Source: Lysobacter gummosus (GTDB lineage: Bacteria; Pseudomonadota; Gammaproteobacteria; Xanthomonadales; Xanthomonadaceae). From it: 64,000 nt of DNA. Location of the stretch: NCBI RefSeq assembly GCF_001442805.1, contig NZ_CP011131.1:5828001-5892000 (forward strand), written 5' to 3'. The translations under genes were made by a program, and so were the position numbers. The notes under the pieces were generated by a model. That model was not told where the DNA came from and ran no database searches. It worked only from the letters and a program-made list of their open reading frames with translations. This document shows positions 16,469 through 25,804 of the stretch, one piece after another; the first letter of the stretch is position 1; each line of letters begins with the position of its first letter.

Positions 16469-19400
16469 TCAGGCCGCGCTCTCCGGCGCCGCCGGCTTGA
16501 CCGCCATCTCCGGACTGATCTTCTCGATCGTATGCCGCAGCTCGCGGCCGAGGATCACCTTCGCGTCCTTCGCCCAGGTATCCAGGCGCTGGTCGAAGGC
16601 GAGCTTGCCCTGGCTGTCGGGCCACACCAGCTTGAGTTCGCGCAGTTTCTGGATGAAGCCGCGGAACAGGGTCTTGTCGAAGAACTCCGGCGCGGCCGGC
16701 GCGTACAGCAGCGACAGGCGCTGCGCGGCGAGCTGGCACAGGCTTTCGAGTTCGCCGGCCGACATCGTGCCCGGGCCGTTCTTCACCAGCACGCTGATGG
16801 CGATGTAGTAACGCTCGAAGGCCTGCTGCAGCGAATGGCCGATCGCGCGCAGGCGGAACACTTCGTCGGTCTGGCCGGCGTTGCGCGCCAGGATGCCGCC
16901 GTCGTCTTCGCTGACCCGCTCCAGCAGGCCTTCGCGCACGAACACATCGACCGTGCGCGCCAGGCGCTGGCTGAATTCATCCTCGTTCCACGGCAGGAAC
17001 AACTCGGCCTGCAGGAACGGATACACGCTGCGGCCCAGGCGCAGCACGCCGGCCAGGCTCATGCGCCGGTTGTGCTGGAAGCAGCAGGCGATCCACGAGG
17101 CGGCGGTGAACAGATGCAGGACGTTGTTGCGGAAATAACTCAGCAACACCGCCTTGTCTTCGCCGTCCACGCCGAGCACGTCGCCCAGCGGGTGGGCGAT
17201 GCGTTCGAGCACGTTGATCTCTTCGCCGTGGGCGACGATTTCCTGCGGCGTGTGCGGAGTGACGGTGACGCGGTCGGAATAAGGCAATTCGGCCAGCAGC
17301 GTTTTCGACAGCGCGATCTGCGCGAGCAGGTCGGCCTCGCCCATCGCATGCTTGGGCGTGGACAGCAGCGCCAGCGCGAGCAGGTTGATCGGGTTGACGT
17401 CGGCGGCGCGGTTGACGTTGATCTGGATCTTTTCCGCCAACGCATCGACCGTGTCCGACAGCCACTGCGGCTTGTCGTCTTCATCGACCGGGCGGCCGTC
17501 CCACTCGGGCGCGTGCTCGGCCAGCAGGTCGTTGAGCTTGATCGACTCGCCGAAGTTCACCACCACCTGGCCGAAGTTGGACCGCAGCACCTTGGGAATG
17601 CCCCACAGCAACTGCCAGATCGATTCCTTTTCCTTCGGCTTGCCCGACAGCTCGTCGAGATAGCTGGTGCCTTCCATCAGTTTTTCGTAACCGATGTAGA
17701 CCGGCTGGAACAGCACCGGGCGCGTGGGCTGGCGCAGGAAGCCGCGCACGGTCATCACCAGCATGCCGCCCTTGGGAGGCAGCAGACGGCCGGTGCGCGA
17801 ACGTCCGCCTTCGATGAAGTATTCGATCGAGTAACCGCCCGCGACCAGCTGCGCCACGTACTCGGAGAACACCGCCGAATACAGCGCGCTGCCGCGGATG
17901 CTGCGCCGCAGGAAGAACGCGCCGCCCTTGCGCAGTATGGTGCCGACCACCGGCAAGTTGAGGTTGGCGCCGGCGGCGATATGCGGCGGCACGATGCCCT
18001 TGGTGTAGAGCAGATAGCTCAGCAGCAGATAGTCCAGATGGCTGCGATGACACGGCACGTAGACCACTTCGAAACCGGGCGCGTCCTGCTTGAGCTTGTC
18101 CAGGTGATGGACCAGCACGCCGCGGTAGATGCGGTTCCACACCGGCGTGAGCAGGAAGCTGGCCGAACGCACCGCCGGATGCGAATAGTCGGCGGCGATT
18201 TCGTACGCCATCGCGTGGGCCTTCTTCCAGGCCTCGGCGCTGTCGCTGCTGTCGCGGCGGGCCTGGTCGGCGATGGCTTCCTTGACCGGATCGGCGGCGA
18301 GCACGCGGTCGATCAGCATGCGCCGGGTCGAAAGGTCCGGCCCGATCACCGCCGCGCGGATGCGGCGGAAGTGGGTGCGCAGCACGCGCGAGAGCTTGCG
18401 CACCGTGCGTTCGGGTTCCAGGCCTTCGTTCTGGCCTTCGCTGACGATGCCGCGCAGCGACACCGGCGGCGAGAACCGCACCATCGTGTGGCGACCGTTG
18501 AGCGCGATCGCCAGCAGCCGGCGGAAGCGGCCGACCAGGGTCCAGTTTTCCGAGAACAGCACCGAGAACCAGCCGCTGCTGCGGTCCGGCGCGCGGCCGA
18601 CGAAGATCGAGACCGGGACCAGTTGCACGTCCAGGTTCGGATCGACCCGGTGCGCGTCGAGCAGGCGCGCGAGCGAGCCCGAATGGGTCTTGGCCGACGG
18701 CGGCCCGGCCGGCGCCAGCGCGCCGGCGTTGCGGCGCGACAGCGCGACGTAGGCGCGCTTGCGGCCCAGCGGATCGCCCGGCAGCGGCTGCAACGGCGAG
18801 GGCAGGCCGCTTTCCAGGCAGGCGCGCTCCAGGATCAGGGCGTTGGACAGGCCGTAGTCCTCGAGTACGTAGCAGACCGGGCGGCCGTGCCATTCCTCGG
18901 CGATGTGTTCCTTCGGGCTCTTGGGCTCGATGGTCAGCGAGACCCACGGCGCCATCAGCTGGCCGAGCAGGCGCGCCCACCACGGCCGGTGCGCGGACGG
19001 GCGCGGGCCGGCGGCGCGCGCTTGCGCGGCGGCGGGCGGCGGCGCGGCCATCGGCAGCTCGGGTTGTTCCGGGTCGTGTTCGTCGATGGCGGCGGCTTGC
19101 GGCGCGGCGGCGGGGGCTTCGGGTCCGGGCACCGCGGCGGTCGCTTCGAGGCTGGAGTCGCCCGGCGCCGGTGCGTGAACCGCGGCGGCCGGCACGGAGG
19201 CGGGATCGGCCGATGCCCGCACCGCTTCGGTCGGCAGCTCGGCGGCCGACACGGAGCCCCCGGCGGCGGCGGCGCTGGCGGACTCGGCGGCAGCCGGCGG
19301 CCTCGCCTGGGCGGCGGCGGTCGGGTCGGTCGGGGTCGGATCGGAATCGTTCGGAACGGACGCTTGAGGCATGTTGTCTATGAGCGGATTCGCGCTGGCG

Positions 19401-19525
19401 CCACCGGGATCGCGTTCGGCGGCCGGCTCGGGTTGACCGGCCGGCGGCGGCGCGGACTCGCCGGCGGACGCGTTGGCGTCGGCCGGGGCAGCGTCGGGGA
19501 AAGGCAGGGGCGTCTGTTTCGGCAT
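16469..19525 (-). CDS. plsB: Glycerol-3-phosphate 1-O-acyltransferase PlsB
   Basis: PlsB acylates sn-glycerol-3-phosphate at position 1 with acyl-ACP or acyl-CoA, the first step of phospholipid synthesis, at the inner membrane. The acyltransferase motifs are intact: HRSHLDY (HX4D) near residue 492, GGAFFLRRSIRG, FIEGGRSRTGR near 575 and the VLFQPVYIGYEK segment. The catalytic part from about residue 180 (RPWWARLLGQLMAPWV) matches PlsB length, but residues 1-180 are a low-complexity Ala/Pro/Ser-rich extension, making the protein about 1018 residues against roughly 800 in E. coli. The start MPKQTPLPFP at 19525 was preferred; another ATG lies three codons earlier. Confidence 0.95.
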   Translation of the reverse strand: MPKQTPLPFPDAAPADANASAGESAPPPAGQPEPAAERDPGGASANPLIDNMPQASVPNDSDPTPTDPTAAAQARPPAAAESASAAAAGGSVSAAELPTEAVRASADPASVPAAAVHAPAPGDSSLEATAAVPGPEAPAAAPQAAAIDEHDPEQPELPMAAPPPAAAQARAAGPRPSAHRPWWARLLGQLMAPWVSLTIEPKSPKEHIAEEWHGRPVCYVLEDYGLSNALILERACLESGLPSPLQPLPGDPLGRKRAYVALSRRNAGALAPAGPPSAKTHSGSLARLLDAHRVDPNLDVQLVPVSIFVGRAPDRSSGWFSVLFSENWTLVGRFRRLLAIALNGRHTMVRFSPPVSLRGIVSEGQNEGLEPERTVRKLSRVLRTHFRRIRAAVIGPDLSTRRMLIDRVLAADPVKEAIADQARRDSSDSAEAWKKAHAMAYEIAADYSHPAVRSASFLLTPVWNRIYRGVLVHHLDKLKQDAPGFEVVYVPCHRSHLDYLLLSYLLYTKGIVPPHIAAGANLNLPVVGTILRKGGAFFLRRSIRGSALYSAVFSEYVAQLVAGGYSIEYFIEGGRSRTGRLLPPKGGMLVMTVRGFLRQPTRPVLFQPVYIGYEKLMEGTSYLDELSGKPKEKESIWQLLWGIPKVLRSNFGQVVVNFGESIKLNDLLAEHAPEWDGRPVDEDDKPQWLSDTVDALAEKIQINVNRAADVNPINLLALALLSTPKHAMGEADLLAQIALSKTLLAELPYSDRVTVTPHTPQEIVAHGEEINVLERIAHPLGDVLGVDGEDKAVLLSYFRNNVLHLFTAASWIACCFQHNRRMSLAGVLRLGRSVYPFLQAELFLPWNEDEFSQRLARTVDVFVREGLLERVSEDDGGILARNAGQTDEVFRLRAIGHSLQQAFERYYIAISVLVKNGPGTMSAGELESLCQLAAQRLSLLYAPAAPEFFDKTLFRGFIQKLRELKLVWPDSQGKLAFDQRLDTWAKDAKVILGRELRHTIEKISPEMAVKPAAPESAA

Positions 19526-19642
19526 TGCCGGCATTATGCCTATTCGGCTTGCGCGCGCGGCCCGCCCACACGGGCCGGAGCGGGCGGATCGGCGACGGGA
19601 CGGCGGTGTGGCCCGCGGGTCGATGCCGCGGTCACCGGCGCG

Positions 19643-20761
19643 TCAGTGCGGCTTGGGCGCGGCCGGGGCGGGAACGGCGGCGGGCGGCGCCGGTTTCGGC
19701 GCAGCCGCGGGCGGGTCGGTCGCGGCCGGCGCCTGGACCGCGGGCGCGGCCGGATTCGCCGCACCCGCGCTGCCGGCGGGATTTGCACTGCCGGCCGCAT
19801 TGGCCGGCACCACCGGCTTGGCCGCGGGCACCCGCGCGCGTCCCTGCAACTTGGCCACCGCTGCCAGCCGCTCGGCGACCGCCGGCGAGGACGGCGCCTT
19901 GGCCGGGGCGTCGGCCTCGCGCTGGGCATGGCGCAGCACGTCGCTGAGGTACCAGCGGCCGTCGATGCGCTCGACCAGCACGTAGGCATCGACCGCTTCG
20001 CCGGCCAGTTCATAGCGAATCCGCACCCGCGCGGTGTCGCCGGTCTGCTCGGCCAGGGCGGCGTCCAGGCCGTCCAGCGCCGCGTCCAGGTTGAGGCCGT
20101 AGCCGCCGAGCACCTGCTTGAGCCGCTCCACGAACGGCCCGAGCCGGCGCAGGCTGCGGTCCATGCCGGCCTTGGCGAAGGCGTCCGGCGCGGCCAGGCC
20201 GGTGGCGCGCGCGGCCGAGACCAACTGGGGTATCGCCTCCCGCGCCCGCTTCGAATCGCCCAACGGCGCCGTCTGCGCCCAATCGCTCATCACCCCGATC
20301 AACTGCGCATGGTGATCGCGCTCGGCCTGGCTGTAGTCCGGCTCGCTGCGCACGTACTGGGTCGCGAACAGGCCCAGGGTCTTGGCGGCCGAGCGCAGCT
20401 CGGCATCGGCGCCGGCGAACTGGCGGCGGTAGGTCGCCACCAGCTTGCGTTCGGCGTCCTGCTCGGCCAGCGCGGCGATGAAGGCGGGGAAGCGGTCGTC
20501 CAGCGGCAGCTCGGTCAGCGGCCAGACCGTGCGGCCCTCGCTCCAGGCGGTTTCCAGCCGGGCGTGCAGGGCCGGCGGCACGGCGTGGCGGGCGTAGGCG
20601 GCCAGGTCGTTGCGGCGCAGGTCGCGGGCCAGCTGGCTCACCGCCTGGGCCGGCAAAGTCGGCACGGCCTCGACCGGCGCCGGCTCGGGCCCGCACGCGG
20701 CAGCGGCCGCCAGCACGGCGGTCGTCAGCACGGCGATGCGGGCGTGTCGGATGATGGACAT
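19643..20761 (-). CDS. Lipoprotein of unknown function with Ala/Pro-rich C-terminus
   Basis: A 372-residue predicted lipoprotein. ATG at 20761 gives MSIIRHARIAVLTTAVLAAAAAC, a signal peptide ending in a Cys at residue 23 that could be lipidated, although the lipobox is Ala-rich and weak. The body (about residues 30-290) is helical: PAQAVSQLARDLRRNDLAAYARHAVPPAL, YVRSEPDYSQAERDHHAQLIGVMSDW, then an alpha/beta segment RVRIRYELAGEAVDAYVLVERIDGRWYLSDVLRHAQ, which resembles DUF4878/SnoaL-like 'modification plus readout' segments. The last 85 residues are almost only Ala and Pro and are probably disordered or cell-wall spanning. Function unknown. It is 117 bp upstream of plsB, on the same strand. 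Confidence 0.75.
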   Translation of the reverse strand: MSIIRHARIAVLTTAVLAAAAACGPEPAPVEAVPTLPAQAVSQLARDLRRNDLAAYARHAVPPALHARLETAWSEGRTVWPLTELPLDDRFPAFIAALAEQDAERKLVATYRRQFAGADAELRSAAKTLGLFATQYVRSEPDYSQAERDHHAQLIGVMSDWAQTAPLGDSKRAREAIPQLVSAARATGLAAPDAFAKAGMDRSLRRLGPFVERLKQVLGGYGLNLDAALDGLDAALAEQTGDTARVRIRYELAGEAVDAYVLVERIDGRWYLSDVLRHAQREADAPAKAPSSPAVAERLAAVAKLQGRARVPAAKPVVPANAAGSANPAGSAGAANPAAPAVQAPAATDPPAAAPKPAPPAAVPAPAAPKPH

Positions 20762-21024
20762 CGGGGCTCCCCCATTCGCGGAGGAGCATCCGCAGGCAGG
20801 CATCTTGGCCAAGCCTCCCGACCGGCACAAGCCGTCGGCTCACGCTTCCTCACTTTTCCGCCCCGCACCGGCAGTAGCTGACCCGATGGGCACAGCCTGC
20901 GCCCGAATTTGGTCTCGGCGCGGATGCGAACCAAATCGCAGATTTGCCCCTGAACAGGGCTGGGGGGCCGTCCCGTGATCCTCATCACCCTATGTCCGTT
21001 TATGTCCGGATAAGGTGCGGCCTA

Positions 21025-21039
21025 TGGCATGTTTTATGC
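21025..21039 (+). promoter_or_regulatory. Candidate sigma-54 (RpoN) promoter of the fimbrial operon
   Basis: TGGCATGTTTTATGC matches the -24/-12 consensus (TGGCACG-N4-TTGC) with exact spacing and both GG and GC dinucleotides, differing at two positions. It lies 65 bp upstream of the first fimbrial ATG, and a clear AGGAGA ribosome site follows at about 21091. Two direct copies of TATGTCCG at 20991-21008 just upstream may be part of an activator site. Sigma-54 dependence is inferred from sequence only. Confidence 0.6.
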
Positions 21040-21103
21040 GTTCCAAATAGGTAAAACCGGTGATTTCCGGTTCGCCAACGCGCGCAAGCGCAGGAGAACG
21101 ACC

Positions 21104-21607
21104 ATGCGTCCTACCCCGAGCCGTCTTTTCGTAGCCGTACTCGCCCTGGCCGCCGCCGCTCCCGCCTTCGCGGCGGTCGACACGACCAATCTCAACGTCA
21201 CCATCACCATCACCAGCATCTGCGACATCCACACCGTCGCGACGCTGCCGGTCAATTTCGGCTCGGTCTCCTCGATCGCCACCAACGTCGATCAGCAGGG
21301 CCAGCTGACCATCAACTGCACCCCGGGCACGGCCTACACCATCGCCCTGGACAACGGCCAGAACGGCACCGACGTCAATAGCCGCAAGATGGCCTCCGGC
21401 GCCAATCTGGTGCCGTATCAGCTGTACCGGGACAGTGCGCGCGGTCCTGGCGATGTCTGGGGCAGCACCACCGGCGTCGGCGGCAACGTCCTGGCCGGCA
21501 GCGGCACCGGCGCGGCGGTCAACGTGCCCGTCTACGGCCGGACCCCCAGCGCCAACTTTCCCGCTGGTACTTACAATGACCTGGTAGTCGCCACGGTCAC
21601 TTATTGA
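21104..21607 (+). CDS. Spore coat U domain fimbrial major subunit (CsuA/B-like)
   Basis: A 167-residue exported pilin-like subunit. A Sec signal peptide (MRPTPSRLFVAVLALAAAAPAFA) precedes a single spore-coat-U (SCPU) domain: an N-terminal donor-like strand (TTNLNVTITITSICDI), paired Cys at CDIH and NCTPG, the core YTIALDNGQNGTDVNSRKM, and the closing family motif GTYNDLVVATVTY. Such subunits are assembled by a chaperone and usher into thin surface fibres that promote attachment (Csu pili type). An AGGAG site precedes the ATG. The next gene starts at or overlapping its stop, so it heads a four-gene operon. Confidence 0.92.
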   Translation: MRPTPSRLFVAVLALAAAAPAFAAVDTTNLNVTITITSICDIHTVATLPVNFGSVSSIATNVDQQGQLTINCTPGTAYTIALDNGQNGTDVNSRKMASGANLVPYQLYRDSARGPGDVWGSTTGVGGNVLAGSGTGAAVNVPVYGRTPSANFPAGTYNDLVVATVTY

Positions 21608-21615
21608 ATCCAGCG

Positions 21616-22380
21616 ATGATCAGCGGCCGGCTCCTTCAGGCAGTCCGCGCCGCCGCGGCAACGCTCGCGCTATGCGCCGCCCTGGCGCTGGCGCCCTGGT
21701 CGGCACCGGCCGAGGCGGCCGGGCTGCAGGTCACCCCGACCTCGCTCACGCTGCGCGCCAGCCAGCAGGCCGACGCGCTGTGGCTCAACAACACCGGCAC
21801 CACGACCCTGCGCGCGCAGGTGCGCGTGTTCCGCTGGCTGCAGGAAAACGGCGGCGAGCGTTTCGAATCCAGCCAGGGGCTGGCGATCAGCCCGCCGATG
21901 ATCGAACTGGCGCCGGGCGCGCGGCAGCTGGTGCGGGTGATCCGCCTGGGCGCGCCGCCGGACAGCGAAACCAGCTATCGGCTGATCGTCGATGAGCTGC
22001 CGCCGCCGCAGGACCCGAAACAAAGCGGTCTGCAGTTCGTGTTGCGTTACTCGGTGCCGGTGTTCGTGGCGCCGGCCTCGGACGCGCCGATCCGGCCCGA
22101 GCTGCGCGCGCAGCTGAGTTTCGAAGGCGAGCGCCCGTGGCTGGCGGTCGCCAACAGCGGCGGCCAGCACGCGCAACTGGCCGATCTGACGTTCGTCGAT
22201 GCGCAGGGAAGCCGTCATCCGATCGCGCCCGGCTTGCTGGGCTATGCCCTGCCCGGCCAGCGCATGCGCTGGGCCTTGCAGGCTCCGGCGGATCTGCTCC
22301 GCGGCCCGGGCACGTTCAAGGCGAGGATCAATGGCGAATCCGACGAGCAGGCTCTGGCGCTGGACCCACCGGCTCGCTGA
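21616..22380 (+). CDS. Periplasmic fimbrial chaperone (CsuC/FimC-like)
   Basis: A 254-residue periplasmic chaperone of the PapD/FimC superfamily that would cap SCPU subunits by donor-strand complementation. A long signal peptide (to about residue 37, ending PAEAAG) precedes the first Ig domain, with LQVTPTSLTLRASQQADALWLNNTGTTTLRAQVRVFRW, the conserved SPPMIELAPGARQLVRVIRLG strand and TSYRLIVDELP, then the second domain starting LRYSVPVFVAP. ATG at 21616 is used; an in-frame TTG at 21604 overlaps the previous stop. The usher ATG lies 50 bp inside this gene's 3' end. Confidence 0.92.
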   Translation: MISGRLLQAVRAAAATLALCAALALAPWSAPAEAAGLQVTPTSLTLRASQQADALWLNNTGTTTLRAQVRVFRWLQENGGERFESSQGLAISPPMIELAPGARQLVRVIRLGAPPDSETSYRLIVDELPPPQDPKQSGLQFVLRYSVPVFVAPASDAPIRPELRAQLSFEGERPWLAVANSGGQHAQLADLTFVDAQGSRHPIAPGLLGYALPGQRMRWALQAPADLLRGPGTFKARINGESDEQALALDPPAR

Positions 22381-24733
22381 AGCCATGCCGGCCGGACTGC
22401 TCCTGGCATCGACGCTGGGCCATGCGGCCGAACCGCCGCCGTTGCCGATCGCGCGCGCCGATGGCTGGCAGGCGGGAGGCCACGCGCCCGCCGCCAACAT
22501 GGCGGTGTACCTGGAAGTCAGCCTCAACCAGACGCCCTACGGCGCGCCGCATCCGTTCGAGCTGCGCGACGGCCGCCTCTACGCCAGCGTCGCCACGCTG
22601 CGCGCGATCGGCTTCGTGCTGGACGGCCGCGACGACGGCGAAACCCTCGCCCCCGACAGCCTGCCCGGCGTCGCCGTGCGCTATGACGCCTCGGTCCAGC
22701 GCGTGGCGATCGATGCGCCGCTGTCGCTGCTGTCGCTGGCGACCACGCGCCTCAACACGCCCGGCGCGGACATTCCCGTCGCCAGCGCCTCGCCCGGCCT
22801 GCTGCTCAACTACGACTTCTATGCCAGCCGCGACGATCGCGGCGACAACACCACCGCCTTCGCCGAATTGCGCGCCTTCGGCCTGGGCGGCGGCGTGCTC
22901 AGCCAGACCGCGGTCACCCGCAGCTACAAGACGCAGGGCGATCCGCGCCGCACCGACTCGGTGCGATTGGACAGCAGTTGGCGCTGGTCGAAACCCGAAT
23001 CGATGTTCAGCGTGACCGTGGGCGATGTGATCAGCGGCCAACTCGACTGGAGCCGGCCGCTGCGCCTGGGCGGCGTGCGCATCGGCCGCGACTTCGGCCT
23101 GCAGCCGTATCGCATCACCACGCCGCTGCCGACCTTGCTCGGCGAAGTCTCGGTGCCGTCGGCGGTGGATCTGTACGTCAACGGCATCCGCCAGTACAGC
23201 GGCGAAGTCGCGCCCGGGCCGTTCCAGCTGGCGACCATTCCCGGCATCACCGGCGCCGGCAACGCGCAACTGGTGGTCACCGACGCGTTCGGCCGCACGC
23301 GCACGCTCGACTTCCCGTTCTATGCCGCGCAACAACTACTCGCCAAGGGTTTGTCGGACTGGTCGCTCAGCGTCGGCCTGGCGCGCGAGGACTATGCGGT
23401 GCGTTCGTTCTCCTACGGCAACGAGCCCTTGCTCAGCGGCGATCTGCGCTACGGCGTCAGCGACCGCTTCACCGTCGAAGCGCATGGCGAAGGCGGCGAC
23501 GGCGTGGTCAATGCCGGCGCCGGCGGCGTGTGGCTGCTCGGCCGGGCCGGCGTGGTCAGCGCCTCGCTCGCGCACGGGCGCGAGGGCGGCGACAGCGGTT
23601 GGCTGTATGCGGCGGCCTACAACTGGAGCAACGGCCGCTTCAATTTCTCCGCCGACACGCAACGCACGCACGGCGATTACCGCGACGTCGCCTCGCGTTA
23701 CGGACTGGGCGCGCCGCGCGTCAGCGAACGCGCGGTGATCAGCTGGAGCGACTCGCGCCTGGGCAGCCTGGGCTTGAGCTATGTGCGCCTGCTCTATCGC
23801 GGCGAAACGCCGGCGCGCTACGCCAGCGCGACCTGGAGCCGCAGCTTCGGCGGCCGCGCCGCGCTGAGCCTGTCCTACAACCAGAACCTGGATCGCGACG
23901 AAGACCGCAACGTGTTCCTGGGTTTCAGCCTGAACCTGGAAGACCGCGACCATCGCAGCACCCAACTCAACGTGTCGGTGCAGCGCGCGCGCGATCTCGA
24001 TCAGGGCGTGATCGAGCTGACCCGGCCGATCCCCGGCGACGGCGGTTTCGGCTGGCGCCTGCAGGCGCGCGGCGGCGACGGCGAGGAAGGCGGGCTGGCC
24101 GAAGTGGGCTGGCTGACCGGGACCGGCCGCTTCAACCTCGGCCTGGCCCGTCAGGGCGACAACGACTACGGCTACGCCAGCGCCAGCGGCGCGCTGGTGT
24201 GGATGGGCGGCCACGTGTTCGCCTCGCGCAACGTCAGCGACGCGTTCGCGGTGGTGTCCACCGGCGTGGCCGGCGTGCCGGTGCTGCTGGAAAACCGCCC
24301 GTATGGCCGCACCGATCGCGACGGCATGCTGCTGGTGACGCCGCTCAACGCCTGGCAACGCAACCGCATCGGCATCGATCCGATGGAACTGCCGTCCGAC
24401 ACCAAGCTCGATGAGGTCGAGACCCAGGCCACGCCGAAGGATCGCGCGGGTACCGTGGTGCGCTTCTCGATCCAGAAGATCCGCGCGGCGGTGCTGATCC
24501 TGCACGATGCCGCCGGCCAGGCGCTGGCGGTCGGCACGCGCGTGCACGGACCCGGCACAGACGCGGTGGTGGGTTACGACGGCGAGGTCTATCTGGAATC
24601 GCTGCAGGACCACAACGACCTGCGCGTGGATACGCCGGCCGGTTCGTGCCGCGTGCGTTTCGACTATCCGGCCGACGCGCAGGGCATCGCCCGCATCGGC
24701 CCGCTGCCGTGCACTGCGCAGGGGTCGCCATGA
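22331..24733 (+). CDS. Outer membrane fimbrial usher (CsuD/FimD-like)
   Basis: An 800-residue outer membrane usher that recruits chaperone-subunit complexes and secretes the fibre. A signal-like N-terminus (PAGLLLASTLGHAA) is followed by an N-terminal periplasmic domain (YLEVSLNQTPYG), a large beta-barrel with usher segments (PSAVDLYVNGIRQYSGEVAPGPFQLATIPGI, read in parts, and GAGNAQLVVTDAFGR), the plug-type VVSTGVAGVPVLLENRPYGRTDRDGMLLV region and a C-terminal domain (GTRVHGPGTDAVVGYDGEVYLESL). Length fits the family. ATG at 22331 is used; one at 22385 (MPAGLLLA) is a credible alternative. Its stop overlaps the next gene by ATGA. Confidence 0.93.
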   Translation: MANPTSRLWRWTHRLAEAMPAGLLLASTLGHAAEPPPLPIARADGWQAGGHAPAANMAVYLEVSLNQTPYGAPHPFELRDGRLYASVATLRAIGFVLDGRDDGETLAPDSLPGVAVRYDASVQRVAIDAPLSLLSLATTRLNTPGADIPVASASPGLLLNYDFYASRDDRGDNTTAFAELRAFGLGGGVLSQTAVTRSYKTQGDPRRTDSVRLDSSWRWSKPESMFSVTVGDVISGQLDWSRPLRLGGVRIGRDFGLQPYRITTPLPTLLGEVSVPSAVDLYVNGIRQYSGEVAPGPFQLATIPGITGAGNAQLVVTDAFGRTRTLDFPFYAAQQLLAKGLSDWSLSVGLAREDYAVRSFSYGNEPLLSGDLRYGVSDRFTVEAHGEGGDGVVNAGAGGVWLLGRAGVVSASLAHGREGGDSGWLYAAAYNWSNGRFNFSADTQRTHGDYRDVASRYGLGAPRVSERAVISWSDSRLGSLGLSYVRLLYRGETPARYASATWSRSFGGRAALSLSYNQNLDRDEDRNVFLGFSLNLEDRDHRSTQLNVSVQRARDLDQGVIELTRPIPGDGGFGWRLQARGGDGEEGGLAEVGWLTGTGRFNLGLARQGDNDYGYASASGALVWMGGHVFASRNVSDAFAVVSTGVAGVPVLLENRPYGRTDRDGMLLVTPLNAWQRNRIGIDPMELPSDTKLDEVETQATPKDRAGTVVRFSIQKIRAAVLILHDAAGQALAVGTRVHGPGTDAVVGYDGEVYLESLQDHNDLRVDTPAGSCRVRFDYPADAQGIARIGPLPCTAQGSP

Positions 24734-25734
24734 ACCGTTGGCTGCTCGTACTGATCGCGGGTCTACTGCTGGTATGGCAACCGGCGCGCGCCAACACCAC
24801 CTGCACCGCGAGCATGACCAACCTGAATTTCCCCGCCACCACCGGCGCGATCAGCGATGCCACCGCCACGCTCACCGTGACCTGCACGACTGGCGCGCTG
24901 TCGCTGCTGGCGCGCGCGCGCGTCAACATGTGCGTGAGCATCTTCAGCGGCACCGACGGCGGCGGCACGCTGGCGCCGCGGCGCATGATCAACAGTTTCA
25001 ACGATCCGCTGCAGATGCAGCTCTACACCGACGCGGCGCGCAGTTCGATCTGGGGCGCGCGCGGCGACGCCACCGTGCCCAATTTCCTGCCGCTGCAATT
25101 CGATTACGACGTGTTGCTGATCGGCGGCAGTCAGACCATCACCACGACCTTGTACGGCCGCATCCCCGCGCAGACCGCGCTCAACGCCGGCACTTACACC
25201 AACCGTTTCACCGCCGCCGCCGACACGCGCATCGAGTTCCGTTACGCCGAACAACTGCTCGGCACCCCGCCGATGCCGGCCTCGTGCACCAGCGGCGGCG
25301 ACGCCGGCACGCCCAGCTCGTTTCCGTTCACCGTCAACGGCTCGGTGCCCAACACCTGCACGCTCACGCCCAAGCCGGTGCCCGACCTCGCCTTCGGCAA
25401 CGTGCCGGGACTGATCACCTCCAATGTCGATCGCACCACCGACATCGGCCTGATCTGCACCGGCCGCACCGCCTGGCAGATAGGTTTGAACAACGGCCTC
25501 AACGCCAGCGGCAGCATCCGTCGCATGCGCAATGCCGGCGGCCAGTTCGTCACCTACGAGCTGTACCGCAACACAGGCCGCACCCTGCGCTGGGGCAACA
25601 CGCTCGGCACCGACACCCAGGCCGGCACCGGAACCGGCACCGCGCAATCGCAGACCGTGTTCGGCCGCGTCGCGCCGCAGACGCCGAACGTGGGCAGTTA
25701 CAGCGATACCGTTACGGTGACCGTGACGTATTGA
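24730..25734 (+). CDS. Two-domain spore coat U protein, probable fimbrial tip or minor subunit (CsuE-like)
   Basis: A 334-residue exported protein with a signal peptide (MNRWLLVLIAGLLLVWQPARA) and two SCPU domains, about residues 24-175 and 185-334. Both start with a Cys-containing strand (TTCTASMTNLNFP and NTCTLTPKPVPDLAFG), and both end with a GTYTNRFTA or GSYSDTVTVTVTY strand. Two-domain SCPU proteins at the operon end act as tip adhesins in Csu-type pili of other bacteria; that role is inferred here. The ATG at 24730 overlaps the usher stop, so the gene is co-translated. The operon ends with this gene. Confidence 0.87.
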   Translation: MNRWLLVLIAGLLLVWQPARANTTCTASMTNLNFPATTGAISDATATLTVTCTTGALSLLARARVNMCVSIFSGTDGGGTLAPRRMINSFNDPLQMQLYTDAARSSIWGARGDATVPNFLPLQFDYDVLLIGGSQTITTTLYGRIPAQTALNAGTYTNRFTAAADTRIEFRYAEQLLGTPPMPASCTSGGDAGTPSSFPFTVNGSVPNTCTLTPKPVPDLAFGNVPGLITSNVDRTTDIGLICTGRTAWQIGLNNGLNASGSIRRMRNAGGQFVTYELYRNTGRTLRWGNTLGTDTQAGTGTGTAQSQTVFGRVAPQTPNVGSYSDTVTVTVTY

Positions 25735-25804
25735 GCGCGGCGCTTCGGCGGACGCGCAGGTCGCGACGGATTCGCGCAGCGGCATGCGGCACGCTTGCCT
25801 CGAA

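Noticed and set aside
16289..20881. 1530-codon open frame on the plus strand antisense to plsB and the neighbouring lipoprotein
   Set aside because: Its length comes from the high GC content; the opposite strand encodes clear PlsB motifs. The Gly/Arg/His-rich product has no recognisable domain.
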